The notes under the pieces are model-generated. The model worked only from the letters and a program-made list of their open reading frames with translations, made no database searches and was not told the origin of the DNA. 64,000 bases of DNA from Paenibacillus foliorum (lineage in GTDB: Bacteria > Bacillota > Bacilli > Paenibacillales > NBRC-103111): assembly GCF_013141765.1 (NCBI RefSeq), contig NZ_WHOD01000102.1, positions 62,001 through 126,000 of the forward strand, read 5' to 3'. A program made the position numbers and the translations under genes. Numbering within the stretch: position 1 is the first letter of the stretch; each line of letters begins with the position of its first letter. Below are positions 1-9,118 of this stretch, piece by piece.

Positions 1-2130
1 TAAATTAGAACTTGTAATGTCCAAACCTCTCTTCAAATTAATAGTACCGGAGGTTTTAAATATAATCGTTCTATTTCCTGAGCTGATGGCATCACGAATT
101 GTTCCCGGAATAACTGCTTCACCTTTGGTAGTATCATAATCATTCAAATTATCTACCACATAAACTTCAGTTCCCCGCCCACCCTTGGTGTACATGCCTG
201 CACCCTCTGCACCAGGAAATGAAGGTACTCTAGGTTGCTCATTTGGATCAATTTTAATAGTAACTGTTTGAGTAGTTGTTGCAATCTCTGAGCTATTGAT
301 ATAACGGTATTGTATGGTGCTGGTGCCCGGTTGACTTACTTGGAATTCTGCGGCATAAGTAGTCCAGGGACCGTTATTTATACTATACTGAACTCGATTT
401 TCCTCCGGAAGCTCCCCATTAACTTCCATGTAAATCATAACTGGTTTAGTATAAGAACCTAATTGTCCATCTGGAAGAGCTGGGGCTACTTTAGAGGTTA
501 TTTCTGGGAAAATCTTTGGAATAACAATTTTTCTTGAAGGATCCCATCCTTCAAATATTCGTGGAATTGTCAAATTACTCGCTTCTTGAGGTGACATCTG
601 TGAAGACATCTTACGTGTTGTTGGACTTGCACCAGGTCCCATGCTGTTATATTCAGACAAGTAATAAGTATTTAGTCCTTCAGTCATCGGAGTCCAACCA
701 TCCACGTGAATATGATCATCCATCCAAGTATTGATATATCGTACTGTAGGCTGATCCTGCCATGGACGACCCAAATAATGCTTGCCTTTCGTGGAACTAT
801 CTTTCACAAGACGAGAATTAATAAAAACTAGTCCTGGAACGTCTCCGTTCGGATTTTTTGTGGCACCTGCAGTAACATATCCTCCCATATCCGAGGAATC
901 AGAGGAATTGACACTAATAGCATCCACATGATCGAAGATAGCAGCAGTCGCAGGACCATAAATGTAATCAGTACGCCCCTTTATTTCGCTGTTATGATAG
1001 TATTGTCTACTTTCTTTAGTATCGTAAGAAACTCCTGCGTACAGAGTGTCTTGGTAACCCACAATTCTCACATTATCAAAAATTACTTGATCTGAAGCAA
1101 CTAAAACAGCAAGTGCTCGACCATTTTCTACTTTTGAGTTGTTTTCAATTGTCAGGTTTTCAGCACTAAATTGATTTGCCGTACTACTCTTAGTATCACC
1201 TACGGATAGAGTTGCTGTTTCAAGTGGTTGTAATAGAGTATTTCTATTAGCTGGATTCACCGTTTTTTCTGAGTCGTTGTAAATGATCTTTGTTTTATCC
1301 CTACCGGCCCCCACTAGGCTTACAAATGGTGCCTTAATAGAAAGCTTTTCCTGATAGGTGCCTGGTTTGATGTAAATAACTTTGCGACTCGTATTAGTTA
1401 CGGGAATTGTCGCAAGCGCCTCAGTAATATTAGAGTAATCTCCACTACCGTCCTTGGAAACAGTAATCACTGTCGCAGGTACAACAATAATTTCTTCTGA
1501 ATTTTGGCTAATGCCACTTACATTTGAAGCGGATACTACATAGTAATATTGCTTCCCATTTATGATTGATGTGTCTTTATATGTCGGGACAGTCAAATTG
1601 CTCCCAACTGGGGAATATGGCCCACTGTTTGTTTCACTTCTAAGTACTGTATAAGATGTTGCATTCGACACAGCCGTCCATGATAATTGGACACTGCCAT
1701 CATAAGCAACGGCTGAGAAATCTACTGGAGCTAAGGGAGCACCTGCAGTCTGTGAATATGGAATAGACTTAACTTGATTCGAAATAATACTCTCTGTGGC
1801 TGAGCCAACAGCTGTGACCACATAGTAGTACATCGTACCATTAACAACAGAATTATCCGTATAGCTCGTGCTCACAACATTGCTAGTATTAATGGTGCTA
1901 TAGGGTCCACCGTTAACAGTACTCCTTTTCACATTGTATGATGCGGCCCCTATTACCGGATTCCAGGATAAATTAACTACTGCATTACCGGAAGCAGCTT
2001 TTAATTCTGATGGACTTGCTAATACAGAAGATGTTTGAGCCGTAGTCTCTGCGCCTACAGCTTGTAAATCAAATAAAAAGGCATTTAAAGCAATCAAAAA
2101 GCACATCCCCATAAGTAGGGCTTTTTTCAT
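1..2130 (-). CDS. Secreted FN3-FN3-pectinesterase-pectate lyase fusion (3' end beyond window)
   Basis: The reading frame is open from ATG at 2130 (GGAGGTTATGAA just upstream) to the window edge, giving 710 residues without a stop. Residues 1-28 are a signal peptide. Two fibronectin-III repeats follow (about 37-125 and 130-212, each with an SWxxVxxAxSYxVxRS-like core). Residues about 216-530 are a CE8 pectinesterase: VSKDGSGDYSNITEA start, GTYQEK, QDTLY, GRTDYIYG and YLGRPW, so both catalytic Asp and the Arg are kept. A short Ig-like linker (about 550-625) leads into FPGAEGAG, GGRG, VYVVDNLND and FKTSGTI, the typical opening of a PL1-type pectate lyase, which runs off the window. The protein would de-esterify and then cut homogalacturonan outside the cell. 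It sits 23 bp downstream of the 2154-4592 gene and is probably cotranscribed with it. Confidence 0.9.
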   Translation of the reverse strand, partial: MKKALLMGMCFLIALNAFLFDLQAVGAETTAQTSSVLASPSELKAASGNAVVNLSWNPVIGAASYNVKRSTVNGGPYSTINTSNVVSTSYTDNSVVNGTMYYYVVTAVGSATESIISNQVKSIPYSQTAGAPLAPVDFSAVAYDGSVQLSWTAVSNATSYTVLRSETNSGPYSPVGSNLTVPTYKDTSIINGKQYYYVVSASNVSGISQNSEEIIVVPATVITVSKDGSGDYSNITEALATIPVTNTSRKVIYIKPGTYQEKLSIKAPFVSLVGAGRDKTKIIYNDSEKTVNPANRNTLLQPLETATLSVGDTKSSTANQFSAENLTIENNSKVENGRALAVLVASDQVIFDNVRIVGYQDTLYAGVSYDTKESRQYYHNSEIKGRTDYIYGPATAAIFDHVDAISVNSSDSSDMGGYVTAGATKNPNGDVPGLVFINSRLVKDSSTKGKHYLGRPWQDQPTVRYINTWMDDHIHVDGWTPMTEGLNTYYLSEYNSMGPGASPTTRKMSSQMSPQEASNLTIPRIFEGWDPSRKIVIPKIFPEITSKVAPALPDGQLGSYTKPVMIYMEVNGELPEENRVQYSINNGPWTTYAAEFQVSQPGTSTIQYRYINSSEIATTTQTVTIKIDPNEQPRVPSFPGAEGAGMYTKGGRGTEVYVVDNLNDYDTTKGEAVIPGTIRDAISSGNRTIIFKTSGTINLKRGLDITSSNL

Positions 2131-2153
2131 TTCATAACCTCCTGTACCATGTA

Positions 2154-4592
2154 TTATTGCAACTGAACTTCATCCGATAAAGGCTTCATTCCATTCAGGC
2201 TGTCCCAAATAAACGACTTCATATGATAGCCAGTTACATCAGTGGGTAGAGTAAACCCTGTTATTAGCGTCTTTGTTTCTCCTGGTTCAAAATCAGCAAT
2301 AACACTGGAATAGTTAAGCATTGAATTGTTTCCATCATACAAAACAAACCATAAAGTAATTTGTTTGGCTGACGCAGATGTGTTAGTCACTTTTCTTTGT
2401 GCCAGAATATCCTTTGATGGTGATAATGTATTAAGAAGGTTGCCATTTAAATCATATGTTACCGCTTGCCCTGCCCAAAACGTATAGTTGATCAAGTAAT
2501 TGACCGTTTTTACATTTCCAGCAAGATCTATAGACGAAATTTCAATCTGGTTAGAACCTTCCGCTAATGTCAAAGGATAAGAAAAAGGCTCATATGCAGC
2601 TTTTACAACGGAATCTACTACTTTTATCCCATTATGCTTTACAGTCAAATTGGCTGGCTTACTTACAGAACCTTGAAGTATATAGACAGCCTCTTTAACT
2701 GTAGCTGGAGGTGTAGAAATGCGAATATCCGGTGAGATAAAATCATAATTCACGACTGCAGTTGACTTCTCCGACAATGTAGAATTATTTCGCCTAGCGT
2801 ATACTTCAATAAGATTGAATCCAGGCAACAAGTTCAAATTCACTTTAAATTTATTGTTTGGTAGAAATTCCTTGTACACTGAAACAACATTTTGGTTCTG
2901 ATAAACTGACAATGTAACATTTTTAGAATACACATTTTCACTTATTGAGCCTGTTAAAGAATAAGAAGAAGAATTCACCCATTGTTTTATCGGGTCCAAG
3001 GCCAAACCAATCTCGGTTCGTTTAGCCATTACGAAATACCCCGCGTTTTTACCTGCTTTAAAGTCATTATAGTTGTTATACCCCATCGTCACTTTCTGAC
3101 CTGAAGCAAAATCTTTTTTGTAAATTTTAAATAAGTAAGAAGTCGCCGTATCACTCATTTGAATAGTATCTCCTGTTTCAGTCCATTCTGACAAGAATGC
3201 AGGAGGTGTCGTTTCCAGTATATCTACTGCCACATATACCGTAGCATCGTCTTTAACAGAGAAGTCTGCTATTTGTTGAAAAGCAGTACCGTCTGCTGCA
3301 TTAGGATATGTCATAGTATCCGCTTGTGTAGTTCTTACCCATTCCATATTCGTATATTTTGCTGGTATAGATGTAAACTTAATAGCTTTATCCGCAAATG
3401 CCAAATCGCCGATATTTAACCCCGAATTAATAGACCATTGGTTTGCATTGTAGTTACTATATGCGGTGACAGTACCGATCACACTACTATCTGGAGTTGG
3501 GATCGGTGTGCTTGCATAAGGAGTACCTTCAAATTCGACTATTTCACCTTCGTAGTCAATTTTATTTAATTCATCCCTAGTTACTACAGAGAAACCTATG
3601 ACATAAGTTTTTCCATTTGTTAAAGGAACTGATTTTTTCTGTATGAGGTCATAGTAACTGGAAGCGCTAGGACCAGGAATAAGGTTGCTAGAAAATGCAT
3701 TTTCTGTGTAGTTTGCTGTTGCAGAAAAATTAAACCAATCCGTTTGTCCCTTTTCCTTTATCCTCCAACGGTATTTAGAAGCCCAAGTATATGACTCCGA
3801 GAAAAACGCGACCTTTGTGTTTCTACCTACAACACTAGTGACGAGGGGGCCTTTAGGAAAGGGGTTAAATGGTATACGTGTAACTTTAATTCCACGAACA
3901 TACAAATCACCGTTTGCAGCTGGAGTGGCGATTGATATTTTTTTTAGATCATAAACATTATTAGTATTTTGCCTAGCCTTAATTAATTTCCCGTCTAGCC
4001 ATATACTGAATTTTTTAGTGACAGTGTTTAGTTCTATTCTCATGGTATACCATTGATTCAGATTATACGGGGTAGCTAGATCTGTCGGGGCCGTATCCGG
4101 AAAGTATACAATTCCTTTCGATGCATCCAATCCTGCATTAATCAGATTAGTAGCTCCCCCTCCAGGAGGGCTGAAAAGAAGTATACGGTCTTTCATCTTA
4201 GTAGTTCCTTTTTGCATAAAAGTGATTTCAGTTGATATTGTACCTGTCAAGGTCTCACTAAAGGTCTTACTAATTTGAAACTCAACACCGCTTCCAGCTC
4301 CTTTAACACTAAGATGAAGTGCTTTTTCATTTGTAACTGGATCAACTTCTACAGTAGCGGATCCTTCACCTGCCGAAAGCGTTGAATAATCGAATCCAAG
4401 TTGTGAAGCCGATTGTCCATCAAATGCCTGAGTAAAATCTTTGTTAAAAACTGTTACAGGATCATAAACACTATCTGCAACTGATGATGATCCAATATCT
4501 GCCGCAGATGCAGGTGTTACCCACATCCCGCCACCAATAAGTGCATTCAACATAAGCATGAAACATAACACACGTGCAATTTGATTACGCAA
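2154..4592 (-). CDS. Secreted multidomain protein, LamG-like plus Ig-like domains
   Basis: The protein has 812 residues. I chose TTG at 4592 because GGAGGT lies 10 bp upstream and the result begins with a classic signal peptide (RNQIAR, hydrophobic core, VTPASAA). An ATG at 4700 would add 36 unlikely residues and has no ribosome site. Residues about 20-200 look like a concanavalin/LamG-type sandwich (NQWYTMRIELN, FSIWLDGKLI). The middle (about 380-530) has a module with SEWTETGDTI and YLFKIYKKDF, which I recall from Paenibacillus pectinolytic enzymes. The C-terminal third is made of Ig-like repeats (VYILQGSVSKPANLTV, EGSNQIEISSIDLAGN). I see no catalytic domain. A carbohydrate-binding or wall-associated helper of the adjacent pectinesterase/lyase is the likely role (inference). 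It is first in its transcript, under the promoter element at 4936-5005. Confidence 0.7.
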   Translation of the reverse strand: MRNQIARVLCFMLMLNALIGGGMWVTPASAADIGSSSVADSVYDPVTVFNKDFTQAFDGQSASQLGFDYSTLSAGEGSATVEVDPVTNEKALHLSVKGAGSGVEFQISKTFSETLTGTISTEITFMQKGTTKMKDRILLFSPPGGGATNLINAGLDASKGIVYFPDTAPTDLATPYNLNQWYTMRIELNTVTKKFSIWLDGKLIKARQNTNNVYDLKKISIATPAANGDLYVRGIKVTRIPFNPFPKGPLVTSVVGRNTKVAFFSESYTWASKYRWRIKEKGQTDWFNFSATANYTENAFSSNLIPGPSASSYYDLIQKKSVPLTNGKTYVIGFSVVTRDELNKIDYEGEIVEFEGTPYASTPIPTPDSSVIGTVTAYSNYNANQWSINSGLNIGDLAFADKAIKFTSIPAKYTNMEWVRTTQADTMTYPNAADGTAFQQIADFSVKDDATVYVAVDILETTPPAFLSEWTETGDTIQMSDTATSYLFKIYKKDFASGQKVTMGYNNYNDFKAGKNAGYFVMAKRTEIGLALDPIKQWVNSSSYSLTGSISENVYSKNVTLSVYQNQNVVSVYKEFLPNNKFKVNLNLLPGFNLIEVYARRNNSTLSEKSTAVVNYDFISPDIRISTPPATVKEAVYILQGSVSKPANLTVKHNGIKVVDSVVKAAYEPFSYPLTLAEGSNQIEISSIDLAGNVKTVNYLINYTFWAGQAVTYDLNGNLLNTLSPSKDILAQRKVTNTSASAKQITLWFVLYDGNNSMLNYSSVIADFEPGETKTLITGFTLPTDVTGYHMKSFIWDSLNGMKPLSDEVQLQ

Positions 4593-4935
4593 AATAAAAG
4601 GCACCTCCAAAGAAAAAATAGGTTGCATGAAATAAAGATTTGTTGGTTGATTCACGTAGGAAGTTGGCTTTTTTGACCTATGTATCAGCGTATTGTGCAA
4701 TTAAGGTCCATGCCAGATTGATTGTCGTATCAAACTATACTTTCACAAATCCTTTCCATCCTCTCCGATATTGAACTTTAATTTTTTATCACCCCTTTCA
4801 ACAGCAAGTCCTGGAACCGCTCTCAAATACTTCAGCACAATTATTGAAATAAAAAAGTAACACAATCCCTTTTAATGAAAACGTTTCCATTATATGGTTT
4901 AATTTAGATTTATTACATCACTTACCACTCACACA
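4593..4935 (-). other. Long leader region upstream of the 2154-4592 gene
   Basis: About 340 bases lie between the inferred transcription start (near 4935) and the TTG start. They are AT-rich and hold no convincing gene or riboswitch fold that I can see. The one clear element is the cre-like site at 4876-4889. If the upstream ATG at 4700 were used instead, the leader would be about 235 bases. Confidence 0.4.
4876..4889. promoter_or_regulatory. cre-like catabolite-repression site
   Basis: TGAAAACGTTTCCA matches 13 of 14 positions of the Gram-positive cre consensus TGWAANCGNTNWCA. It lies about 50 bases downstream of the inferred start of transcription, where CcpA would act as a roadblock. A LacI-family operator is the alternative. 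Confidence 0.6.
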
Positions 4936-5005
4936 GCTCGGTCTTATGTTGACTATATTACAAAAAAATTCACGCATCATAGGTTGATCTGTTCCTATTT
5001 ATAGG
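4936..5005 (-). promoter_or_regulatory. Composite promoter element A (two CCTAT half-sites plus core)
   Basis: On the minus strand CCTATAAA begins at 5005 and CCTATGA at 4983, 22 bp apart. TTTTTTGTAATAT follows at the same distance from the second half-site as in elements C, D and E, with a TAAGAC -10-like hexamer at about 4946-4941. Direct repeats two helical turns apart suggest an AraC-type activator upstream of a weak -35. Confidence 0.6.
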
Positions 5006-5021
5006 TTATTCAATCCATCTC

Positions 5022-5055
5022 CACACAAAAAGACGGCCAGTATGCCTACCAGCCG
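5022..5055 (-). terminator. Rho-independent terminator of the 21107-5064 operon
   Basis: On the minus strand an 8-bp stem (CGGCTGGT / ACTGGCCG, two G-T wobbles) with loop AGGCAT is followed by TCTTTTTGTG. It starts only a few bases after the stop codon at 5064. Confidence 0.75.
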
Positions 5056-5063
5056 CATTCCCT

Positions 5064-6173
5064 TTAAACATCGACTTCCTCCAAATAGACTGGACGATTC
5101 TCAGCCATCGAACGGTATGCCGCAAAGACAGCTTGCAAAGTGACCAAATTATCCGAAATGCTATTCTCCGGCTCACGATTCTCTTCAATAGCTCGCATCA
5201 GCTCGCCCATCGTACCCATAAACGCATGAGGAAACCATCTTCCTTCCAATGGTGGGGTGTACAAACGCCCTGCTTCCAGCCGGTTACAGTAAAAGCTAAT
5301 CATATCCTCCTGACCAATCGGATAATTATACAGCGCCCCGTTCGTCCCGCTGATGTTCCCTTCGGTCCCCTCAAAGCGGAATGTCGCGTACCAATCTTCC
5401 TGCGGCATATGGTTGTTATGATTATCATGGATGAGACCGCGGGCTTCACCTGGGAATTTCATATGGATCATAGTGCGGGTTTCGCCTCTATACGGCTGGC
5501 CAGGGTATTTGGCCCCATCGGCATACACATATTCTGGATGCAACCCCAGCACATAACGAACTGAATCTATATAGTGAATGCTGTGATACATAACCTCAAG
5601 CGTTGGGATCTGCACAAGCCAAGGCCAATTCTCCCATTGTGTATGGACATTGACTTGGATCGAAGCCTGCAACGGCTCACCAAGCCAGCCATTCTTAACT
5701 ATGCAGCGGCTCGCTTGAATACCAGGAGACCAGCGCATCTGTTGATTGACCGCCGCTTTGATGCCGAAAGCCGCGCAGCTTTCCACCAAAGCCTTCGCTT
5801 CCACATAGCTCTCAGCAAGTGGCTTCTGGCACAGAATGTGCTTGCCATGTGCTGCTGCTTGCTTGGCGACCTCCGGTTGATATTTAGCCGGAACGGCAAT
5901 ATCTACAATTTCAACCTCGGGATGCTGCAGCAGCGCTTCCAAAGAATCGAACACCACCATGGTCGGATGCTCCTGAGTAGCGGCTTCTGCCTTCGCCTTA
6001 TCCAGATCATAAATACCAATAACACGAAATCCAGCCAACCGATAAGCCGGCAAATGCGCATGAACAACAATCTCTCCAGCTCCAACAATTGCAATCCCTC
6101 TCGACTTATCCCGAGGCATCTGTGGCTTATAATCCAAGCTGAGGAGTTCACCACCATCATGAGCTAAGCTCAT
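5064..6173 (-). CDS. Gfo/Idh/MocA family NAD(P)-dependent oxidoreductase
   Basis: The protein has 369 residues. ATG at 6173 is chosen because GGAGGGG lies 6 bp upstream; the ATG at 6188 has no ribosome site. The N-terminal Rossmann fold carries GIAIVGAGEIVVHAHLPAY (GxGxxx nucleotide loop) and IYDLDKAKAEA at the end of beta-2. The usual EKP motif reads CQKP here (ILCQKPLAESY), keeping the lysine but losing the glutamate. The second domain supplies the substrate site (WENWPWL, YHSIHYIDSVRYVLG). Such enzymes oxidise or epimerise sugars, sugar acids or inositols with NAD(P). It is the last gene of the long catabolic operon and resembles the 62856-63950 protein, which also has CQKP. The substrate is unknown; an acidic pectin-derived sugar is likely. 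Confidence 0.85.
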   Translation of the reverse strand: MSLAHDGGELLSLDYKPQMPRDKSRGIAIVGAGEIVVHAHLPAYRLAGFRVIGIYDLDKAKAEAATQEHPTMVVFDSLEALLQHPEVEIVDIAVPAKYQPEVAKQAAAHGKHILCQKPLAESYVEAKALVESCAAFGIKAAVNQQMRWSPGIQASRCIVKNGWLGEPLQASIQVNVHTQWENWPWLVQIPTLEVMYHSIHYIDSVRYVLGLHPEYVYADGAKYPGQPYRGETRTMIHMKFPGEARGLIHDNHNNHMPQEDWYATFRFEGTEGNISGTNGALYNYPIGQEDMISFYCNRLEAGRLYTPPLEGRWFPHAFMGTMGELMRAIEENREPENSISDNLVTLQAVFAAYRSMAENRPVYLEEVDV

Positions 6174-6203
6174 TCGCTTCCCCTCCATTTTTCCGACTAT
6201 CCA

Positions 6204-7469
6204 TCAGCAATAGTCCGCTCTTTTCAAAATCTCATGTACCTGACTAGCAGCCCTGTCAAGCGCCTCAACCACGCTACATCGAAGATTCAAAGCATCGTCC
6301 ACCATCTGTGACAGCACTTCGTTGATCGCAGGGTACTCAGGAATCGGCAACGGACTGTTGACATTCTGATGCACAACTTCAATGTTCTTATAGTAGGGGA
6401 ATTGCTGTCGCACTTCATTATCCCTCCATGTGGATAAACGAGTACCGTTGCCTCCACACATCGAGGTTGCCTTATCCATCGCAGCAGATGCCGTTTCTTT
6501 CACGAACTGATATGCCATTTCCTGATTGGTACTGCCTGATGGAATACCAAGTACCCAATAAATATTTAGAGACATGTGACGTCCTGCAGGTCCTTCCCCT
6601 TCAGGAATCACACCTGTGCCGACTTTCCCCACAATTCTGGACATGTCCGGCATTTCCGCAACGGCGGCGAAGCCTGCCCAGTTCCACATCATAGCGATGT
6701 TTCCTTGAGCAAAATGGTTCCCACTCTTAACACTGTCCATCTCCAAGGCTTCCTTGGGCACCACTCCATGTTTATGTATCAAATCGACCAGAAATTGCAA
6801 AGCTTCCTGACCGATACTCTGATGAAAGAGCGGCTGCCAATTGTCCGAAACTAACTCACCACCACGGCTCCAAAGCTGAATCAGAAAATCATATACATTG
6901 TTATGACCATCGGGATAGGAGGCCGTTAATGCACCATACATCCCCTCTTCAGGTCTGGTAAAAAATCGTGCGACATCCACGAACTGATTCCAAGTCTCAG
7001 GCACTTCCAACGGATATCCATGCTTCTTATAAAAGGCTTCTTGTTCCATTGAATCGTTAAACAAGTCGCTGCGATAAATGAACATCTCCGGTCCGTCATG
7101 ATACGCTATACCATAGATGCTCCCGTCTTTGTCCGTTTGCAGCCCGCGCATACTGGAAGACCACGCTTCCGGCCAGCCTTCGGGTGGGTCTGCAAGAAGG
7201 TACTCATTCAGCGGGACCAGCAGTCCTTGCTGTATCGCCTCCGGCAGCCAATCCGTTACGCACAGAAATAAGTCATGAGAGTCGGAAAGTGCTTCCTTAC
7301 CCGATACCATACGATCATACAGTCTGTGAATTTCCTCAAACTCGCGCTCTACCTCCCATCCGGTTAGGCTCTTGAAGTAGTTTGCCTGAACCCCGAATGA
7401 AGCCTCAAACCCGGCGAATTCCCGTGAAATCAGCTTCAGCTTGTGGTGATTCGCTTTTACTGTATCCAT
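6204..7469 (-). CDS. Solute-binding-protein-like protein without signal peptide
   Basis: The protein has 421 residues with the fold signature of family-1 carbohydrate-binding ABC lipoproteins: LVPLNEYL, IYGIAYHDGPEMFIYRSDLF, PETWNQFVDVARFF, GNIAMMWNWAGF and MAYQFVKETAS. Unlike them it starts MDTVKANHHKLKL, with no hydrophobic segment and no lipobox Cys. ATG at 7469 is supported by AGGGAGG 8 bp upstream; extending to 7532 (overlapping the MaoC gene) would not add a signal peptide either. It is therefore predicted to be cytoplasmic. It lies 20 bp after the MaoC gene, and a second signal-less paralogue (9119-10276) lies on the other side of the CaiB-MaoC pair. Its role is unknown; an intracellular sensor, carrier or enzyme derived from a binding protein is possible. 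Confidence 0.75.
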   Translation of the reverse strand: MDTVKANHHKLKLISREFAGFEASFGVQANYFKSLTGWEVEREFEEIHRLYDRMVSGKEALSDSHDLFLCVTDWLPEAIQQGLLVPLNEYLLADPPEGWPEAWSSSMRGLQTDKDGSIYGIAYHDGPEMFIYRSDLFNDSMEQEAFYKKHGYPLEVPETWNQFVDVARFFTRPEEGMYGALTASYPDGHNNVYDFLIQLWSRGGELVSDNWQPLFHQSIGQEALQFLVDLIHKHGVVPKEALEMDSVKSGNHFAQGNIAMMWNWAGFAAVAEMPDMSRIVGKVGTGVIPEGEGPAGRHMSLNIYWVLGIPSGSTNQEMAYQFVKETASAAMDKATSMCGGNGTRLSTWRDNEVRQQFPYYKNIEVVHQNVNSPLPIPEYPAINEVLSQMVDDALNLRCSVVEALDRAASQVHEILKRADYC

Positions 7470-7489
7470 CCATTCGGCCTCCCTAACAT

Positions 7490-7939
7490 TTAGGACTGCT
7501 GTTGTTTTCTTACCATTAATAAATGATCGCAAACCAATACCGTTTCACCAAGTTGGTTAAATACTTCACAGCGTTCACTAACGATACCGAATTCCAGACG
7601 CTTAGGATGATCCTTCTTTTCATGGATACTCGCACGAACTTTAATCGTATCACCGATAAAGACAGGCTTTACAAATCTTAATCGATCATAACCATAGGAA
7701 AAGGCTTCGGGATTCACCTCTGTCGCGGTCATACCAACAGCTACGCTAAAAATCAATGTGCCATGAGCAATACGCTGGCCAAAATCCTGCTCCTTACACC
7801 ATTCTGCATCCATATGATGCGGATAAAAGTCACCCGTCTGTCCCGCGTGCATAACGATATCCGTTTCTGTTATGGTTCGGCCGAAAGAATCCCGTGCAGA
7901 CCCAAGCTCATATTGCTCAAAAAAAAGCGATCGTATCAT
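7490..7939 (-). CDS. MaoC-like hot-dog dehydratase
   Basis: The protein has 149 residues, the size of a single hot-dog MaoC/R-hydratase. The hydratase motif is visible at about 33-52 (AGQTGDFYPHHMDAEW, then RIAHGTL): the catalytic Asp and His are kept, while the usual Asn of GDxNPxH is Tyr. Enzymes of this family add or remove water on 2-enoyl-CoA or related acyl-CoA thioesters. Its ATG overlaps the CaiB stop codon in an ATGA, and GGAGGTATTAAACGT precedes it, so the two are translationally coupled. Together with the CoA-transferase it suggests that a sugar-derived acid is activated as a CoA ester and then dehydrated, which is unusual in a pectin locus. Confidence 0.85.
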   Translation of the reverse strand: MIRSLFFEQYELGSARDSFGRTITETDIVMHAGQTGDFYPHHMDAEWCKEQDFGQRIAHGTLIFSVAVGMTATEVNPEAFSYGYDRLRFVKPVFIGDTIKVRASIHEKKDHPKRLEFGIVSERCEVFNQLGETVLVCDHLLMVRKQQQS

Positions 7940-9096
7940 ACGTTTAATACCTCCGCTTTGATTTTATCATTGTGCTCTCCGATTTTTGGCGCTCCCATAG
8001 TTGAGGTAAGCAGGCCTCCATCAATGCGAATCGGACAGCGGGTCGTTGTCAATGAAGCTCCATTCCCATTCATCGTTTGCTGCGTCATGTTCAATGCCCG
8101 GAATGCCTCGTGCTCCAAAAGCTGTTTCCAGTCCAAAACTTCAGCACACCAATAATCTGCTGGTTCTAAGCGAGCTATCCAATAGGCCGACGACTGGCTT
8201 TTCAAATGATCTCTTAGAATAGCCTTGATTTCATCTCTGCGAGAGAACCATGTGGCAGGCTCATGAAACGATTCCAACGCTGTGCATTCCAGCAATTGTC
8301 CCAGCTTAATGACGGAGCCCATAGCTAAAGCAAGATAACCATCCGCGGTTTGATAAATCCCATAAGGCGCCCCTAAATAAGCGTTAGCATTGTTAACGGA
8401 GCTTCGCTCAGGCAATTTGCCGCCATCGTTCATGTGAGTGGTGAGCACCTCGAATTGAAAATCCAGAATGGATTCCAGCAGGCTTACCTCTACATGCCCG
8501 CCTATCCCCTTCACCCCGCGCCGTACTAGACATGCAAGAATTCCTTGTACTAAATGAGCACCCGCGAACATATCCGCAATGGATAAACCAAATGGAACAG
8601 GCGGCTGATCCGCATCCCCATTAAGCCAAGTAAGGCCTGAAAGCGATTGGACCAATAAATCCTGTCCGGGTTTGCCATTCCATGGACCTGTCTTTCCGTA
8701 TCCGGTAATTTCCCCATAGACCAAGCGCGGATTCCATTCTCGTACTGCTTCATAATGCAGCCCCATCCTTTCGATCACACCGGGACGAAAATTCTGAATC
8801 ATCACGTCGGCTTTTTCGATAAGCGCTCGGATGAGCTTGAGATCCTCAGGATTTTTTAAATTAGCTGAAATGCTCTCTTTATTCCGGTTGATGGAGTGGA
8901 ACAACGTGCTGTCCCCATCCAACTCCATGTTTGAAATATATAAGCTCCGGCACAAATCGCCGCCATCTGGTCGTTCTACTTTGATGACTCTTGCTCCGAG
9001 GTCCGCCAGCCTTAATGCCGCAGAAGGTCCGGATAAAAACTGGGCAAAATCAAGCACAAGCAAGCCCTCTAACGGTCTGAAGCCCGCTGCTGTCAT
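7936..9096 (-). CDS. CaiB/BaiF family CoA-transferase (class III)
   Basis: The protein has 386 residues, normal for the family. The N-terminal LLVLDFAQFLSGPSAALRLADLGARVIKVE block and the GQDLLVQSLSGL block are diagnostic; the Asp of GQDLL corresponds to the catalytic Asp that forms the acyl anhydride. It would move CoA from a donor acyl-CoA to an organic acid. AAGGAG precedes the ATG at 9096. It is cotranscribed with the MaoC hydratase and flanked by two signal-less binding-protein homologues. The acid substrate cannot be read from sequence. No acyl-CoA ligase, thiolase or lyase is visible nearby, so the downstream fate of the CoA ester must be encoded elsewhere. Confidence 0.88.
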   Translation of the reverse strand: MTAAGFRPLEGLLVLDFAQFLSGPSAALRLADLGARVIKVERPDGGDLCRSLYISNMELDGDSTLFHSINRNKESISANLKNPEDLKLIRALIEKADVMIQNFRPGVIERMGLHYEAVREWNPRLVYGEITGYGKTGPWNGKPGQDLLVQSLSGLTWLNGDADQPPVPFGLSIADMFAGAHLVQGILACLVRRGVKGIGGHVEVSLLESILDFQFEVLTTHMNDGGKLPERSSVNNANAYLGAPYGIYQTADGYLALAMGSVIKLGQLLECTALESFHEPATWFSRRDEIKAILRDHLKSQSSAYWIARLEPADYWCAEVLDWKQLLEHEAFRALNMTQQTMNGNGASLTTTRCPIRIDGGLLTSTMGAPKIGEHNDKIKAEVLNV

Positions 9097-9118
9097 AGGT
9101 GTCGCTCCTTTAAGTAGT

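Noticed and set aside
4593..4700. Upstream ATG at 4700 (or 4628) as start of the secreted multidomain protein
   Set aside because: No ribosome site precedes either ATG, and the signal peptide starts properly at TTG 4592 after GGAGGT.
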